Assembly: GCF_003332305.1 (NCBI RefSeq)
Contig: NZ_QOIO01000001.1
Span: 186,001 to 250,000 of the forward strand
Length of the DNA: 64,000 nt
Source: Microvirga aerophila
GTDB lineage: Bacteria > Pseudomonadota > Alphaproteobacteria > Rhizobiales > Beijerinckiaceae
Reading direction: 5' to 3'
Shown piece by piece: positions 1-7,609 of the stretch; position 1 is the first letter of the stretch, and each line of letters opens with the position of its first letter. The notes under the pieces were generated by a model. The model worked only from the letters and a program-made list of their open reading frames with translations. It did not search any database and was not told where the DNA came from. Made by a program: the position numbers and the translations under genes.

Positions 1-2
1 TT

Positions 3-1100
3 CACGCGGGCGAAGCCTACATGGACGGGCGCATCAACTTTGAGGACGGCTCGACCGTTCGCGATTTCCTGACGCTGTTTTCCCTCAATCGCTCATCGCT
101 CGCCAACTATCCGTTGCAGAGCGTGCTCAAGCGCATCTCGCGCGGCGTAAAGCGATTCCAGCAGGCCAACCCTGTCGGCAAGGCCCAAGCGAACGTGGCG
201 CATCACTACGATCTCGGGAATGATTTCTACAAGCTCTTCCTCGACAAGGGCATGCAGTATTCCTGCGCTTATTTCCTCAACGACGACGAGACACTGGAAG
301 AGGCGCAGCAGAACAAGCTTCGTCTCATCGCATCGAAGCTGCGGCTCAAGCCTGGCTTGAAGGTGCTCGACATCGGCAGCGGCTGGGGCGATCTCGCGCT
401 CTACCTCGCGGCCATGGAAGATGTGGACGTGACCGGCGTGACCCTGTCGAAGGAGCAGCATGCGCTCTCCAACGAAAAGGCCCGTCGTGCAGGGTTGTCG
501 CACCGCGTGCGCTTCGAATTGCGCGACTATCGCGAGGTCGACACGCGCTTCGACCGCATCGTGTCAGTCGGCATGTTCGAGCATGTGGGTGTGCACCATT
601 ACGGCGAGTTCTTCGCCAAGATCAACGCGCTGCTCGACGATGACGGTGTGATGCTTCTCCACTCCATCGGCAAGATGAGCCCGCCCGGCACCGCAAGTCC
701 GTGGCTGCGCAAATACATCTTCCCCGGCGCATACTCCCCTGCTCTGTCCGAGGTGTTTCCGGTCGTCGAACAGGCGCAGCTATGGGTTACGGATCTCGAG
801 TTCCTGCGCCTGCACTACGCCAAGACCCTGAACCATTGGCACCAGCGCTTCGAGGCGAACCGCGCAAAGATCGCAGAGATGTACGACGAGCGCTTCTGCC
901 GGATGTTCGAGTTCTACCTGATCAGCGCTGAAACCATGTTCCGGACCGGCAGCCAGCTCGTGTTCCACATGCAGCTTGCCCGCAAGCGCGACAATGCGCC
1001 GATCGTCCGCGATTACATCACGGACGTTCAGCGTGAGTACAAGGAGAAGGAAGCCGAGCGGTTGAAGGTGCTGAAGGGCGCCGAGCTGGCGCCCGCGTAG
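3..1100 (+). CDS. cfa: Cyclopropane-fatty-acyl-phospholipid synthase family protein, 5' end outside the window
   Basis: SAM-dependent enzyme that methylenates cis-unsaturated acyl chains of membrane phospholipids to cyclopropane rings. The reading frame is open to the left edge, and the residues before the first Met (HAGEAYMDG) belong to the conserved N-terminal domain, so the gene begins upstream and that Met is not the start. Counting from it, the QYSCAYF segment (about 79-85) precedes the SAM-binding motif LDIGSGWGDLAL (116-127) and the MFEHVG motif, all typical of the family. The C-terminal helical part is complete. A strong hairpin follows six bases after the stop. Some paralogues are unsaturated fatty acid methyltransferases with other products, so the exact product is not certain. 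Confidence 0.93.
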   Translation, partial: HAGEAYMDGRINFEDGSTVRDFLTLFSLNRSSLANYPLQSVLKRISRGVKRFQQANPVGKAQANVAHHYDLGNDFYKLFLDKGMQYSCAYFLNDDETLEEAQQNKLRLIASKLRLKPGLKVLDIGSGWGDLALYLAAMEDVDVTGVTLSKEQHALSNEKARRAGLSHRVRFELRDYREVDTRFDRIVSVGMFEHVGVHHYGEFFAKINALLDDDGVMLLHSIGKMSPPGTASPWLRKYIFPGAYSPALSEVFPVVEQAQLWVTDLEFLRLHYAKTLNHWHQRFEANRAKIAEMYDERFCRMFEFYLISAETMFRTGSQLVFHMQLARKRDNAPIVRDYITDVQREYKEKEAERLKVLKGAELAPA

Positions 1101-1105
1101 GAGCC

Positions 1106-1134
1106 TTTGTGAGTGAGGTGGCCTCACTCACAAA
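1106..1134. terminator. Bidirectional terminator hairpin between convergent genes
   Basis: Perfect 13-bp inverted repeat, TTTGTGAGTGAGG and its complement, with a 3-base loop. It lies between the convergent cfa and membrane-protein genes, six bases after the cfa stop. Ends rich in A and T on both sides fit termination in both directions. Confidence 0.8.
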
Positions 1135-1151
1135 CTGGAAACCCGAGCGTC

Positions 1152-2072
1152 TTAGAGACGGCGCTCGCCGGCCAATGTTCGCGACGTGATTGTCGGGTCG
1201 ACTGCGCCGGAACGTCCGCCGAACCAGCCTGCGATGGCGCCGAGGATCAGGCTGACCGCGCCTAGAAGCGCCGCCGTCGAGATGCCCTTGGCGGCCGCAT
1301 CCGCCGCCTGCTTGGCCTGTTCGACGCCTTGCCGGTATTGCTGCTCGTATTGGGCGACTCGATTGCGCGCCTCCTCCGGCGGAATATTCTGCGCGCGCGC
1401 AAGTGCATCGACCGCGCGGTCTCGGGCCTGTTGAGCTTGGGCCTGATCGCCGGTGAGGGCTGCCCGCAGGCTTGAGATTGCCGTGTCCCGAAGCTGAGCC
1501 GGATCGGTGCCGCCGGTGCTTGCGCGCACTTGCTGCTCAATGGAGCTGAACGCATCCGGGTTTTGCGCGAGAGCCGGCGCAGCTGTCTGCACTGCCGTTC
1601 GGCCCAAGCCGCCGACTGTGCTGGAGATGGTACTGTAAACGCCGCCGAGCAGACTCCCGAGAGTGGAGGTCAGCAGATAAAAGATCACGAGGGTCGTGGC
1701 CGCCCATGCGATTAAGCCATGGAAGCTTGCGGTCGATTCCTTCGGGCGCCCCGAAAGCCGTCCGGCCACATAGCCTCCGGCAAAGGACGCGATGATGCCC
1801 GAGACGGTCCACCAGATCCCGGCCGCGATCGAGAATGTCGAAGCCTGAGGATTGTCACCGGTGACCGGATCGAGGGTTGCCACGCCAACGCCGATGCCCA
1901 GCATGTTCAGGATCAGCTGGGTGACCAAAGCGGTAACCACGCCAGCCAGCACGGCACCCCAGGCGATACGGTTCAGCATGATAGTCCGCGCATCCTCGGC
2001 CGGAGTCACCGGAGACATGTGCGGGGCATCCCGGTCTCCAAGATTGCGCGGGGTCGTGGGACGATCCGTCAT
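1152..2072 (-). CDS. Four-helix membrane protein of unknown function (PhnA-like in rhizobial annotations)
   Basis: 306-residue protein. After a hydrophilic N-terminus there are three membrane segments (roughly residues 32-60, 75-105 and 117-145, the first two glycine-rich), then an Ala/Gln/Arg-rich helical stretch of about 100 residues with many repeated Gln-Ala pairs, and a fourth helix near the C-terminus ending in a GGRSG loop. Similar proteins are annotated PhnA-like in rhizobia, but nothing ties it to phosphonate metabolism. I start it at 2072, the second ATG, because GGAGGCG sits just ahead of it; the first ATG at 2084 would put that ribosome-binding site inside the gene. A weak EcfG-type promoter match lies upstream. 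Function unknown. Confidence 0.75.
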   Translation of the reverse strand: MTDRPTTPRNLGDRDAPHMSPVTPAEDARTIMLNRIAWGAVLAGVVTALVTQLILNMLGIGVGVATLDPVTGDNPQASTFSIAAGIWWTVSGIIASFAGGYVAGRLSGRPKESTASFHGLIAWAATTLVIFYLLTSTLGSLLGGVYSTISSTVGGLGRTAVQTAAPALAQNPDAFSSIEQQVRASTGGTDPAQLRDTAISSLRAALTGDQAQAQQARDRAVDALARAQNIPPEEARNRVAQYEQQYRQGVEQAKQAADAAAKGISTAALLGAVSLILGAIAGWFGGRSGAVDPTITSRTLAGERRL

Positions 2073-2130
2073 CGCCGCCTCCATAGTTGTTGGTCGGCTC
2101 TCGTTCCCGGAATGGGCTTATATCCCCGTC

Positions 2131-2155
2131 AACAGGACGGCTGGTACATCGTTCC
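2131..2155 (-). promoter_or_regulatory. Weak EcfG (general stress sigma factor) promoter candidate
   Basis: On the minus strand GGAAC is followed after 17 bases by GTT, but the base before GTT is T instead of the preferred C. It lies about 60 bases ahead of the membrane-protein gene. Its -35 half overlaps the hairpin arm at 2148-2158, which weakens the case. Confidence 0.3.
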
Positions 2156-2186
2156 TCGCCTGTGGCATTAACACGCGAGGAACGAT
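2148..2186. terminator. Hairpin after the SDR gene
   Basis: Perfect 11-bp inverted repeat ATCGTTCCTCG / CGAGGAACGAT with a 17-base loop that can form a further 3-bp GTG/CAC stem. It starts 12 bases after the stop of the SDR gene on the minus strand. No T-run follows, so it may be a weak terminator or an RNA-stabilising stem. Confidence 0.5.
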
Positions 2187-2197
2187 GCAGCTCCCCG

Positions 2198-3073
2198 TCA
2201 GGTCACGGTCTCATAATCCTTGTTCTTCAGGCCATCATGGGAGTGGCGCACCGGAAGCGTGCCTTCTGGCTGCTTCTTGAAGAACGAATCCGCCTTGGCG
2301 CCCATAGGGCCCTTCGAGATCGTGATGCCGCCATCCACCGCGTAAAGCGCGCCGGTCACGAAGCTCGCCTCGTCCGAGGCCAGGAAGCAGAACACGTTCG
2401 CGACTTCCTCTGGGGTGCCGCGCCGTCCCATGGGCGTGGCCTGCGTGATCATCGAGGCCAGTTCGCTATCCATCGGGCCGGTTGACTTGTGGGTCCAGGC
2501 GGTGTCGATCGGGCCGGGACACACGCAGTTGGCGCGAACGCCGTAGGCCGCCTGCTCTCCTGCGATTCCTCGGATAAACGAGTGGATGAAAGCTTTGGTG
2601 CCGCCATACATGGCGTTCTTCGGGTGGCCGATGATGCCGGCCTCCGAGCCCGTGGCGACGATGTTGCCATGGGTCTTTTGCAAGTACGGCAAGGCGAACT
2701 TGGTCATGAGAAAAACGGAGCGGACGTTGGCCCGCAGGGTCTCGTCGAACTTGTCGATGGGATAGTCCTGGGTTTCGGCTACAGCCAGGAACACCCCCGC
2801 ATTGTTGATCAGAACGTCGATCCGCCCATAGGCGCTGACGCAGGCCTCCACGGCGGACTCGGCGTGGCGCTCCTCGGCGATGTCGCCGAGATAAACCTCG
2901 GCAAAGCCGCCGGCTCCGTTGATGAGCCGAGCCACATCCTCCACCGGATCGTCCGGCAGGCCCACGAGGAGAAGGCGCGCGCCCTCCTTGGCGAATTTTA
3001 GCGCGATGGCTTCGCCGATGCCGGTACCAGCCCCGGTCACGATGGCGACTTTGTCGAAGAGACGGCCAGGCAT
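2198..3073 (-). CDS. SDR family NAD(P)-dependent oxidoreductase
   Basis: 291-residue classical short-chain dehydrogenase. The cofactor motif TGAGTGIG is near residues 14-21, NNAG in the middle, and the catalytic Tyr-Lys pair is in YGGTK; the usual C-terminal TGALYAVDGG follows. About 30 extra polar residues end the protein. The substrate cannot be read from the sequence. An exact EcfG-type promoter lies 59 bases ahead of the start, so it is probably induced by general stress, as several rhizobial SDR genes are. prmA is divergent, and a hairpin follows the stop. Confidence 0.9.
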   Translation of the reverse strand: MPGRLFDKVAIVTGAGTGIGEAIALKFAKEGARLLLVGLPDDPVEDVARLINGAGGFAEVYLGDIAEERHAESAVEACVSAYGRIDVLINNAGVFLAVAETQDYPIDKFDETLRANVRSVFLMTKFALPYLQKTHGNIVATGSEAGIIGHPKNAMYGGTKAFIHSFIRGIAGEQAAYGVRANCVCPGPIDTAWTHKSTGPMDSELASMITQATPMGRRGTPEEVANVFCFLASDEASFVTGALYAVDGGITISKGPMGAKADSFFKKQPEGTLPVRHSHDGLKNKDYETVT

Positions 3074-3131
3074 GTGAACTTCCTCCCGGTTTCGTCCCTG
3101 GGATGGGGCGGCGCTTGGGGGATAGGTTCAC

Positions 3132-3157
3132 AACGGAGCCTGCAATGGCGCAGTTCC
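3132..3157 (-). promoter_or_regulatory. EcfG-type general stress promoter of the SDR gene
   Basis: On the minus strand the sequence reads GGAAC, 17 bases, CGTT, an exact match to the alphaproteobacterial EcfG consensus (GGAAC-N16/17-CGTT). It sits 59 bases upstream of the SDR start at 3073, in the gap before divergent prmA. Confidence 0.6.
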
Positions 3158-3229
3158 ATGCCCTGATTGGCTTTACGAACGGCGCACGCGACAGGTGACC
3201 GGCAGCACGATGAATGGTAAGCGGAGGCC

Positions 3230-4159
3230 ATGCTTGAAGGACTGCACCCCAACCGCCCGACCCACGTGTTCCGCATCACCACCGATGAACGGTCCGCGCG
3301 CGCCATGACCGAGCTGATCGGCGAGATCTTCGATCCCGCAGAGACGGCTGTGGCTGCTTTCGAGACGGAGGAGGACGGGCCCTGGCTGCTGGAGGCCTAT
3401 TTCGCCCGCGAGCCGGACGAAGCCGCCATCCGGAACCTCGTGAGGCCCGTCGTCGGCCAGGAGGCCGACAAGGGAGTGTTTCTCCCCCTGGAGCAGCAGG
3501 ATTGGGTGAAGGCTTCCCTTGAGGGACTGAACCCAGTCCGAGCCGGACGAGTGCTCGTCCATGGCTCCCACGACCGGGATCAGGTACGGCCCAACGACGT
3601 GGCCATTGAGATCGAGGCCGCGCTGGCTTTCGGAACAGGCCATCACGGCACTACCAAGGGCTGCCTTCTGGCCTTCGTGGACGAGTTGAAGATGCGCACG
3701 CCCCGTCACGTGCTCGATGTCGGCACGGGAACGGGCATTCTGGCTTTTGCCGCGGCGAAGATTCTGAAGCGGCCCATCGTGGCGGGCGATATCGATCCGG
3801 AAGCGGTGCGCGTGGCCCGGGAGAACGCGAGGCTCAACGGGATCGGGTCGTTCATGAAGCTCTATGTCGGGCCCGGCGTCCGGCACGAGCTGGCGGACCG
3901 ACCCGAGCATTTCGACCTGGTCTTCGCCAATATTCTGGCCAAGCCCCTGCGGATCCTGGCGCCGTCCCTGTCCCGGGTCGCAACCCGCGACGGGACGCTG
4001 ATCCTGTCAGGGCTTCTGATCAAGGATGTGGCAGGCGTGCTCTCCGCCTATGCGGCGCAGGGCTGGCAGCTCCAGCGGCGTTACGACCTGGAAGGATGGG
4101 TCGCGCTGGTGCTGAAGCGAGGCGGCGCGCATCGGCGGCCCCGCCGGTGGTTCTACTAG
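3230..4159 (+). CDS. prmA: Ribosomal protein L11 methyltransferase
   Basis: 309-residue cytoplasmic SAM-dependent enzyme that methylates amino groups of ribosomal protein L11. The family-typical AFGTGHHGTT lies near residues 133-142, the SAM-binding VLDVGTGTGI at 161-170, and the NIL motif in FANILAKPL at about 232-240. Length matches the family. AGCGGAGG just ahead of the ATG supports the start. It is transcribed alone, divergent from the SDR gene and convergent with the small gene that ends 7 bases beyond its stop. Confidence 0.96.
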   Translation: MLEGLHPNRPTHVFRITTDERSARAMTELIGEIFDPAETAVAAFETEEDGPWLLEAYFAREPDEAAIRNLVRPVVGQEADKGVFLPLEQQDWVKASLEGLNPVRAGRVLVHGSHDRDQVRPNDVAIEIEAALAFGTGHHGTTKGCLLAFVDELKMRTPRHVLDVGTGTGILAFAAAKILKRPIVAGDIDPEAVRVARENARLNGIGSFMKLYVGPGVRHELADRPEHFDLVFANILAKPLRILAPSLSRVATRDGTLILSGLLIKDVAGVLSAYAAQGWQLQRRYDLEGWVALVLKRGGAHRRPRRWFY

Positions 4160-4166
4160 TCGTTTC

Positions 4167-4271
4167 TTACTCGAAGCGGGCCTGCGGGTAGCGCTTGGCC
4201 AGGGTCTCGCGGAGCTCGACGGCGTCACGATAGATGTCGCGGACGGCCTTGAGGATGGTGACGATGATCAT
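4167..4271 (-). CDS. 34-residue small protein, unknown function
   Basis: Short complete frame beginning MIIVTILKAVRDIYRD and ending YPQARFE. AAGGA lies seven bases ahead of the ATG and an in-frame TAA is just upstream (4287-4289), so the frame is closed at both ends and has a good ribosome-binding site. The first half is hydrophobic to amphipathic, followed by a charged helix. It runs convergent to prmA with a 7-base gap. Codon use resembles the neighbours. I do not recognise a family. The ribosome-binding site is the main support; expression is unproved. Confidence 0.55.
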   Translation of the reverse strand: MIIVTILKAVRDIYRDAVELRETLAKRYPQARFE

Positions 4272-4591
4272 GGTATTTTCCTTAAGTTAGAACCAGTACC
4301 GAGGAACATCTGTTAGCCTGTCGGCCACGCGACGCCCCACGTCCCTATTTAATCTTGTTACATGCAAGATAAGTGCTCCTGACCTGTTGTGTCAGAGGTG
4401 CGCAAGCATGCGATCCATGCCCGCTATGCATGGCACCGAGAATGAACGCCAAACCCTAGGCATCCGCTGCATAGGGCGCAGGCAGTCCGCCTCCTGGCGC
4501 GGCAGATCAAAAATCCTGTCCGTTGCAGTTGCGGCTTAGGTCGCGCGGCCCTAGCGTGGCGCGCCCATCACTGATCCGGTTCTTAATCCAA
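4272..4591. other. 320-base intergenic region
   Basis: Lies between the divergent 34-codon gene and the aminopeptidase gene and must hold both promoters. The only structure I see is an interrupted palindrome ATCTTG-N7-CAAGAT at 4352-4370 in an AT-rich patch, which could be an operator. The stretch around 4420-4510 has small ATGC-rich repeats but no tRNA or other RNA that I can recognise. Confidence 0.4.
4352..4370. promoter_or_regulatory. Possible operator palindrome
   Basis: ATCTTG and its complement CAAGAT, separated by seven bases, in the AT-rich centre of a promoter region between divergent genes. Position and symmetry suggest a dimeric regulator. No regulator is assigned. Confidence 0.3.
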
Positions 4592-6412
4592 ATGGCCCGT
4601 TTCCAGAGCTTCGACGATTCCACTTCTCCGTCCCAAGGCCCCCAACGCATTGCCAAGCTGCGCGACGAACTCGCGCGCCGCGGCTATGACGGCTTTATTG
4701 TTCCCCGCGCCGACGAGCACCAGGGGGAGTACGTGCCGAAATGCGCGGAGCGCCTTGCGTGGCTGACGGGCTTCACGGGATCCGCCGGCACAGCTGTCAT
4801 CTTCCGGAACGAAGCTGCCCTCGTGGTCGATGGGCGCTACACGGTGCAGGCCGCCGAACAGGTGGATACCTCGGTCATCTCGCCGGTTCAGATGGCCGAA
4901 ACATCCGCTGAGGACTGGATTTCCACCCATCTGCCGAGCGGCGGCGTGCTCGCCTACGATCCCTGGCTCCACACCGCCGACAGCGTGAAGCGTCTCGAGC
5001 AGGCAGTTTCCCGCGCGGGCGGAGCCCTTACGCCGGTCGATATCAATCTTGTGGACGTGATCTGGATCGACCGCCCCCTCCCGCCTCAGGCCCCGGTTCG
5101 ACCTCACCCCCTCGATTATGCGGGCGAGTCCGCGGTCTCAAAGCTGGAGCGGATCCGCAAGAAGATGGCCGACGCGAAGGTGGACGCCCTCGTGGTGTCC
5201 GATCCGCACAACTTCGCCTGGGCGTTCAACCTCCGCGGCGGCGATGTCGGGCACACCCCCCTGCCCCTGGGCTATGCGATCATTCCCCGCGAGGGCCGCG
5301 CGAAGCTGTTCTTCGATCCGGCCAAGATCACCAACGAGGCCGGAGCAGCGGTAGGCGATCTTGCGGAGTTCGTTCCCATCAACGGCTTTCAAGGGGCCCT
5401 CGACGATCTTGGACAGAGGGGCGGCAAGGTCCGGGTCGACTCCGCCACCGGAGCGGTCGCGCTGATCAGGCGCGTCGAGGCGGCGGGCGGCGCGGTAGAT
5501 GTGGGAGCCGACCCGATTTCTCTCATGAAGGCGGTCAAGAACGAGGCCGAGATCGCCGGATCGCGCACGGCCCACCGGCGCGACGGCGTGGCGGTTGCGC
5601 GCTTCCTCGCCTGGCTCGACCGAGAGGCGCCGAAGGGCGCCCTGACCGAAATCGACGCCGTCGAGGCCCTGGAGGCCTTCCGGATCGAGACAGGGGCGCT
5701 CAAGAATATTTCGTTCCCGAGCATCTCGGGCGCGGGGCCCAACGCCGCCCTGCCCCATTACCGGGTCACGAGCTCCAGCAACCGGCCTATCAAGCGCAAC
5801 CAGATCTTCCTGATCGATTCCGGTGCGCAATACGAGGACGGCACCACCGACATCACCCGCACCGTCGTGGTGGGCGAGCCCAGTGCGGAGATGAAGGACC
5901 GATTCACCCGCGTCCTCAAGGGTCATATCGCCATCGCCCAGGTGGTTTTCCCGAAGGGCACGACCGGGGCACAGATCGACAGCTTCGCCCGCAAGCCCCT
6001 TTGGGAGGCCGGCCTCGATTTCGATCATGGCACCGGCCACGGGATCGGCAGCTACCTGTCCGTGCACGAGGGACCGCAGCGTATCGCCAAGACCGGAACA
6101 ACACCGCTTGAGATCGGCATGATGCTCTCCAACGAGCCGGGCTTCTATAAGCCGGGCGCTTACGGCATCCGCATCGAAAACCTGGTTCTGGTCGAGCCTC
6201 GCCAGATCCTCGGCGGCGACCGGGAGATGTTCGGCTTCGAGACCCTGACCTTCTCGCCCATCGACCTGCGCCTCGTGGACACGTCCATCATGACGCAGGA
6301 CGAGATTGCTTGGCTCAACGCCTATCACGCGCAGGTTCGCGACAAGCTTGCGTCGAAGCTCGATGCTGAGACAAAGGCGTGGCTCGAGGAAGCGACGCGG
6401 CCAGTCGGTTAG
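4592..6412 (+). CDS. pepP: Aminopeptidase P family protein (Xaa-Pro aminopeptidase, M24B)
   Basis: 606-residue cytosolic metallopeptidase that removes an N-terminal residue preceding proline. Two creatinase-type N-terminal domains (about 15-330) precede the pita-bread catalytic domain. The two-metal site is visible: Asp in DSGAQYEDG (about 409), Asp in TTDITRT (about 420), His in GHGTGHGIG (about 483), Glu in SNEPGFY (about 515) and Glu in RIENLVLV (about 529). The length fits the three-domain type, longer than E. coli PepP. I place the start at the ATG at 4592 (MARFQSFD), where homology begins; an in-frame ATG at 4523 would add 23 unrelated residues. Confidence 0.93.
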   Translation: MARFQSFDDSTSPSQGPQRIAKLRDELARRGYDGFIVPRADEHQGEYVPKCAERLAWLTGFTGSAGTAVIFRNEAALVVDGRYTVQAAEQVDTSVISPVQMAETSAEDWISTHLPSGGVLAYDPWLHTADSVKRLEQAVSRAGGALTPVDINLVDVIWIDRPLPPQAPVRPHPLDYAGESAVSKLERIRKKMADAKVDALVVSDPHNFAWAFNLRGGDVGHTPLPLGYAIIPREGRAKLFFDPAKITNEAGAAVGDLAEFVPINGFQGALDDLGQRGGKVRVDSATGAVALIRRVEAAGGAVDVGADPISLMKAVKNEAEIAGSRTAHRRDGVAVARFLAWLDREAPKGALTEIDAVEALEAFRIETGALKNISFPSISGAGPNAALPHYRVTSSSNRPIKRNQIFLIDSGAQYEDGTTDITRTVVVGEPSAEMKDRFTRVLKGHIAIAQVVFPKGTTGAQIDSFARKPLWEAGLDFDHGTGHGIGSYLSVHEGPQRIAKTGTTPLEIGMMLSNEPGFYKPGAYGIRIENLVLVEPRQILGGDREMFGFETLTFSPIDLRLVDTSIMTQDEIAWLNAYHAQVRDKLASKLDAETKAWLEEATRPVG

Positions 6413-6448
6413 CGCCAGCTGTCATTCCGGGGCCGCGTCAGCGGAACA

Positions 6449-6748
6449 TCAGATCAGATGGCGCAGCACCACCACCGACACCACGCCGACGGCCACTGTC
6501 GCGAGCAGCGGCAGCCGGAACGCCGCAATGGCCGTGATGGTGGCGGCGATCGCTTCCGCCCAACCGGTCGTCAGCGCGGTTGGTGCAATAACCGCCACCA
6601 GCACCGCCGGCGGAATGGCGTCGAACGCCGCCTTGGCGCGGCCGGTCAACACCAAGCGGTCGGCTACGAACAGGCCGGCGATCCGGGTGACGTAGGTCAC
6701 CGCCGCCATGGCGAGGATCGCCAGCAGGGTAGTCGTGTCGACACTCAT
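6449..6748 (-). CDS. azlD: AzlD family branched-chain amino acid export subunit
   Basis: 99-residue inner-membrane protein with about three to four hydrophobic segments, the size and pattern of AzlD. It begins inside the end of azlC with a 4-base ATGA overlap, so the two are translationally coupled. AzlC and AzlD together form a LIV-E type exporter for branched-chain amino acids; some relatives move other substrates, so the substrate is inferred. Confidence 0.9.
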   Translation of the reverse strand: MSVDTTTLLAILAMAAVTYVTRIAGLFVADRLVLTGRAKAAFDAIPPAVLVAVIAPTALTTGWAEAIAATITAIAAFRLPLLATVAVGVVSVVVLRHLI

Positions 6749-7461
6749 GCGTGCGCCTCCCGGGGTGCGGACAGGTAGGCGGCGGCGATGCCCGCAATGG
6801 CTCCCGAGGCCACGTGCCAGGGAGCGCCAACGAAGTGATGGACCAATGCCGCCACCGCTGCGCTGACCGCCACCGTGACCAGCGTCACCCGGCTGCGCCC
6901 GAACCCTGCGATCAGGCCGATGAAAAGCGCCGTGAAGGCGAAATCCGCTCCGAGTTTCTCAGGGTCGCCCAGGAACGAGCCGAGAATGGCTCCGAGCGTG
7001 GTGCTCACCAGCCAGTTCGCCCACAGCACGACGCCCATGGCCATCCAGTAGGCTCCCGTCACGGGCCGATCGAGGGCGCGCCGTTCCGACAGCGCCCAGG
7101 TTTCATCCGTCATGAAGAAATACGACAGGAATTCCTGGGGGCGCGTCATGGTGGTCTTGGGCGACAGGGACGCACCCATCAGCACATGACGGACGTTGAT
7201 CAGGAACGTCGCGAAGGCGAGTGCAGCCACGGGAGCCGGATTGACCCAGGCCTCGATGGCGGCGAACTGCGCCCCGCCGGCGAAAACCAGACCGGACATG
7301 AGCGCGACCTCCGCCGGGGACATGCCCTTGGCGGCCGCGACAGCGCCGAACAGGAGGCCGATGGGGATGGCCGCGATGGCGGCAGGCGCGATGTCGCGCA
7401 GGCTGGCCCGCGCCTCGCGCCGATAGTCTTTCAAGTGGGGATTTGCTTGGTCCATCATCAT
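6745..7461 (-). CDS. azlC: AzlC family ABC-type permease, branched-chain amino acid exporter
   Basis: 238-residue multi-spanning inner-membrane protein. The conserved AzlC segments are present: PIGLLFGAVAAAKG after an amphipathic N-terminus, FAGGAQFAAIE in the third helix region, and the loop with NVRHVLMGASL. Its 3' end overlaps azlD by four bases. The AraC-type regulator lies about 150 bases upstream in the same direction, a common pairing in which the regulator controls the transporter. Confidence 0.93.
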   Translation of the reverse strand: MMMDQANPHLKDYRREARASLRDIAPAAIAAIPIGLLFGAVAAAKGMSPAEVALMSGLVFAGGAQFAAIEAWVNPAPVAALAFATFLINVRHVLMGASLSPKTTMTRPQEFLSYFFMTDETWALSERRALDRPVTGAYWMAMGVVLWANWLVSTTLGAILGSFLGDPEKLGADFAFTALFIGLIAGFGRSRVTLVTVAVSAAVAALVHHFVGAPWHVASGAIAGIAAAYLSAPREAHA

Positions 7462-7521
7462 GCTCTTTCTCCGGTCTTATGCCGGAGGAGCGAGCAAGCG
7501 TCTTGGATGAAAGTGCTGCCC

Positions 7522-7553
7522 GAGGGCTGTTTCCACTCCCGTAAAACAGCCTC
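7522..7553. terminator. Hairpin between the araC-type gene and azlC
   Basis: Stem built on GCTGTTT (7526-7532) and AAACAGC (7544-7550), extended by a GAG/CTC pair across a one-base bulge. It lies 57 bases beyond the regulator's stop on the minus strand. No T-run follows; it may be a partial terminator between regulator and transporter. Confidence 0.4.
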
Positions 7554-7609
7554 TCTTCTGTCGACCCACCGCCCCCTTAAGCATGCGGCTCCACTTTGCC
7601 GAGAATGCT

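Noticed and set aside
7522..7553. Attenuator controlling azlCD
   Set aside because: The stem is imperfect and there is no leader peptide or alternative stem; kept only as a possible weak terminator.
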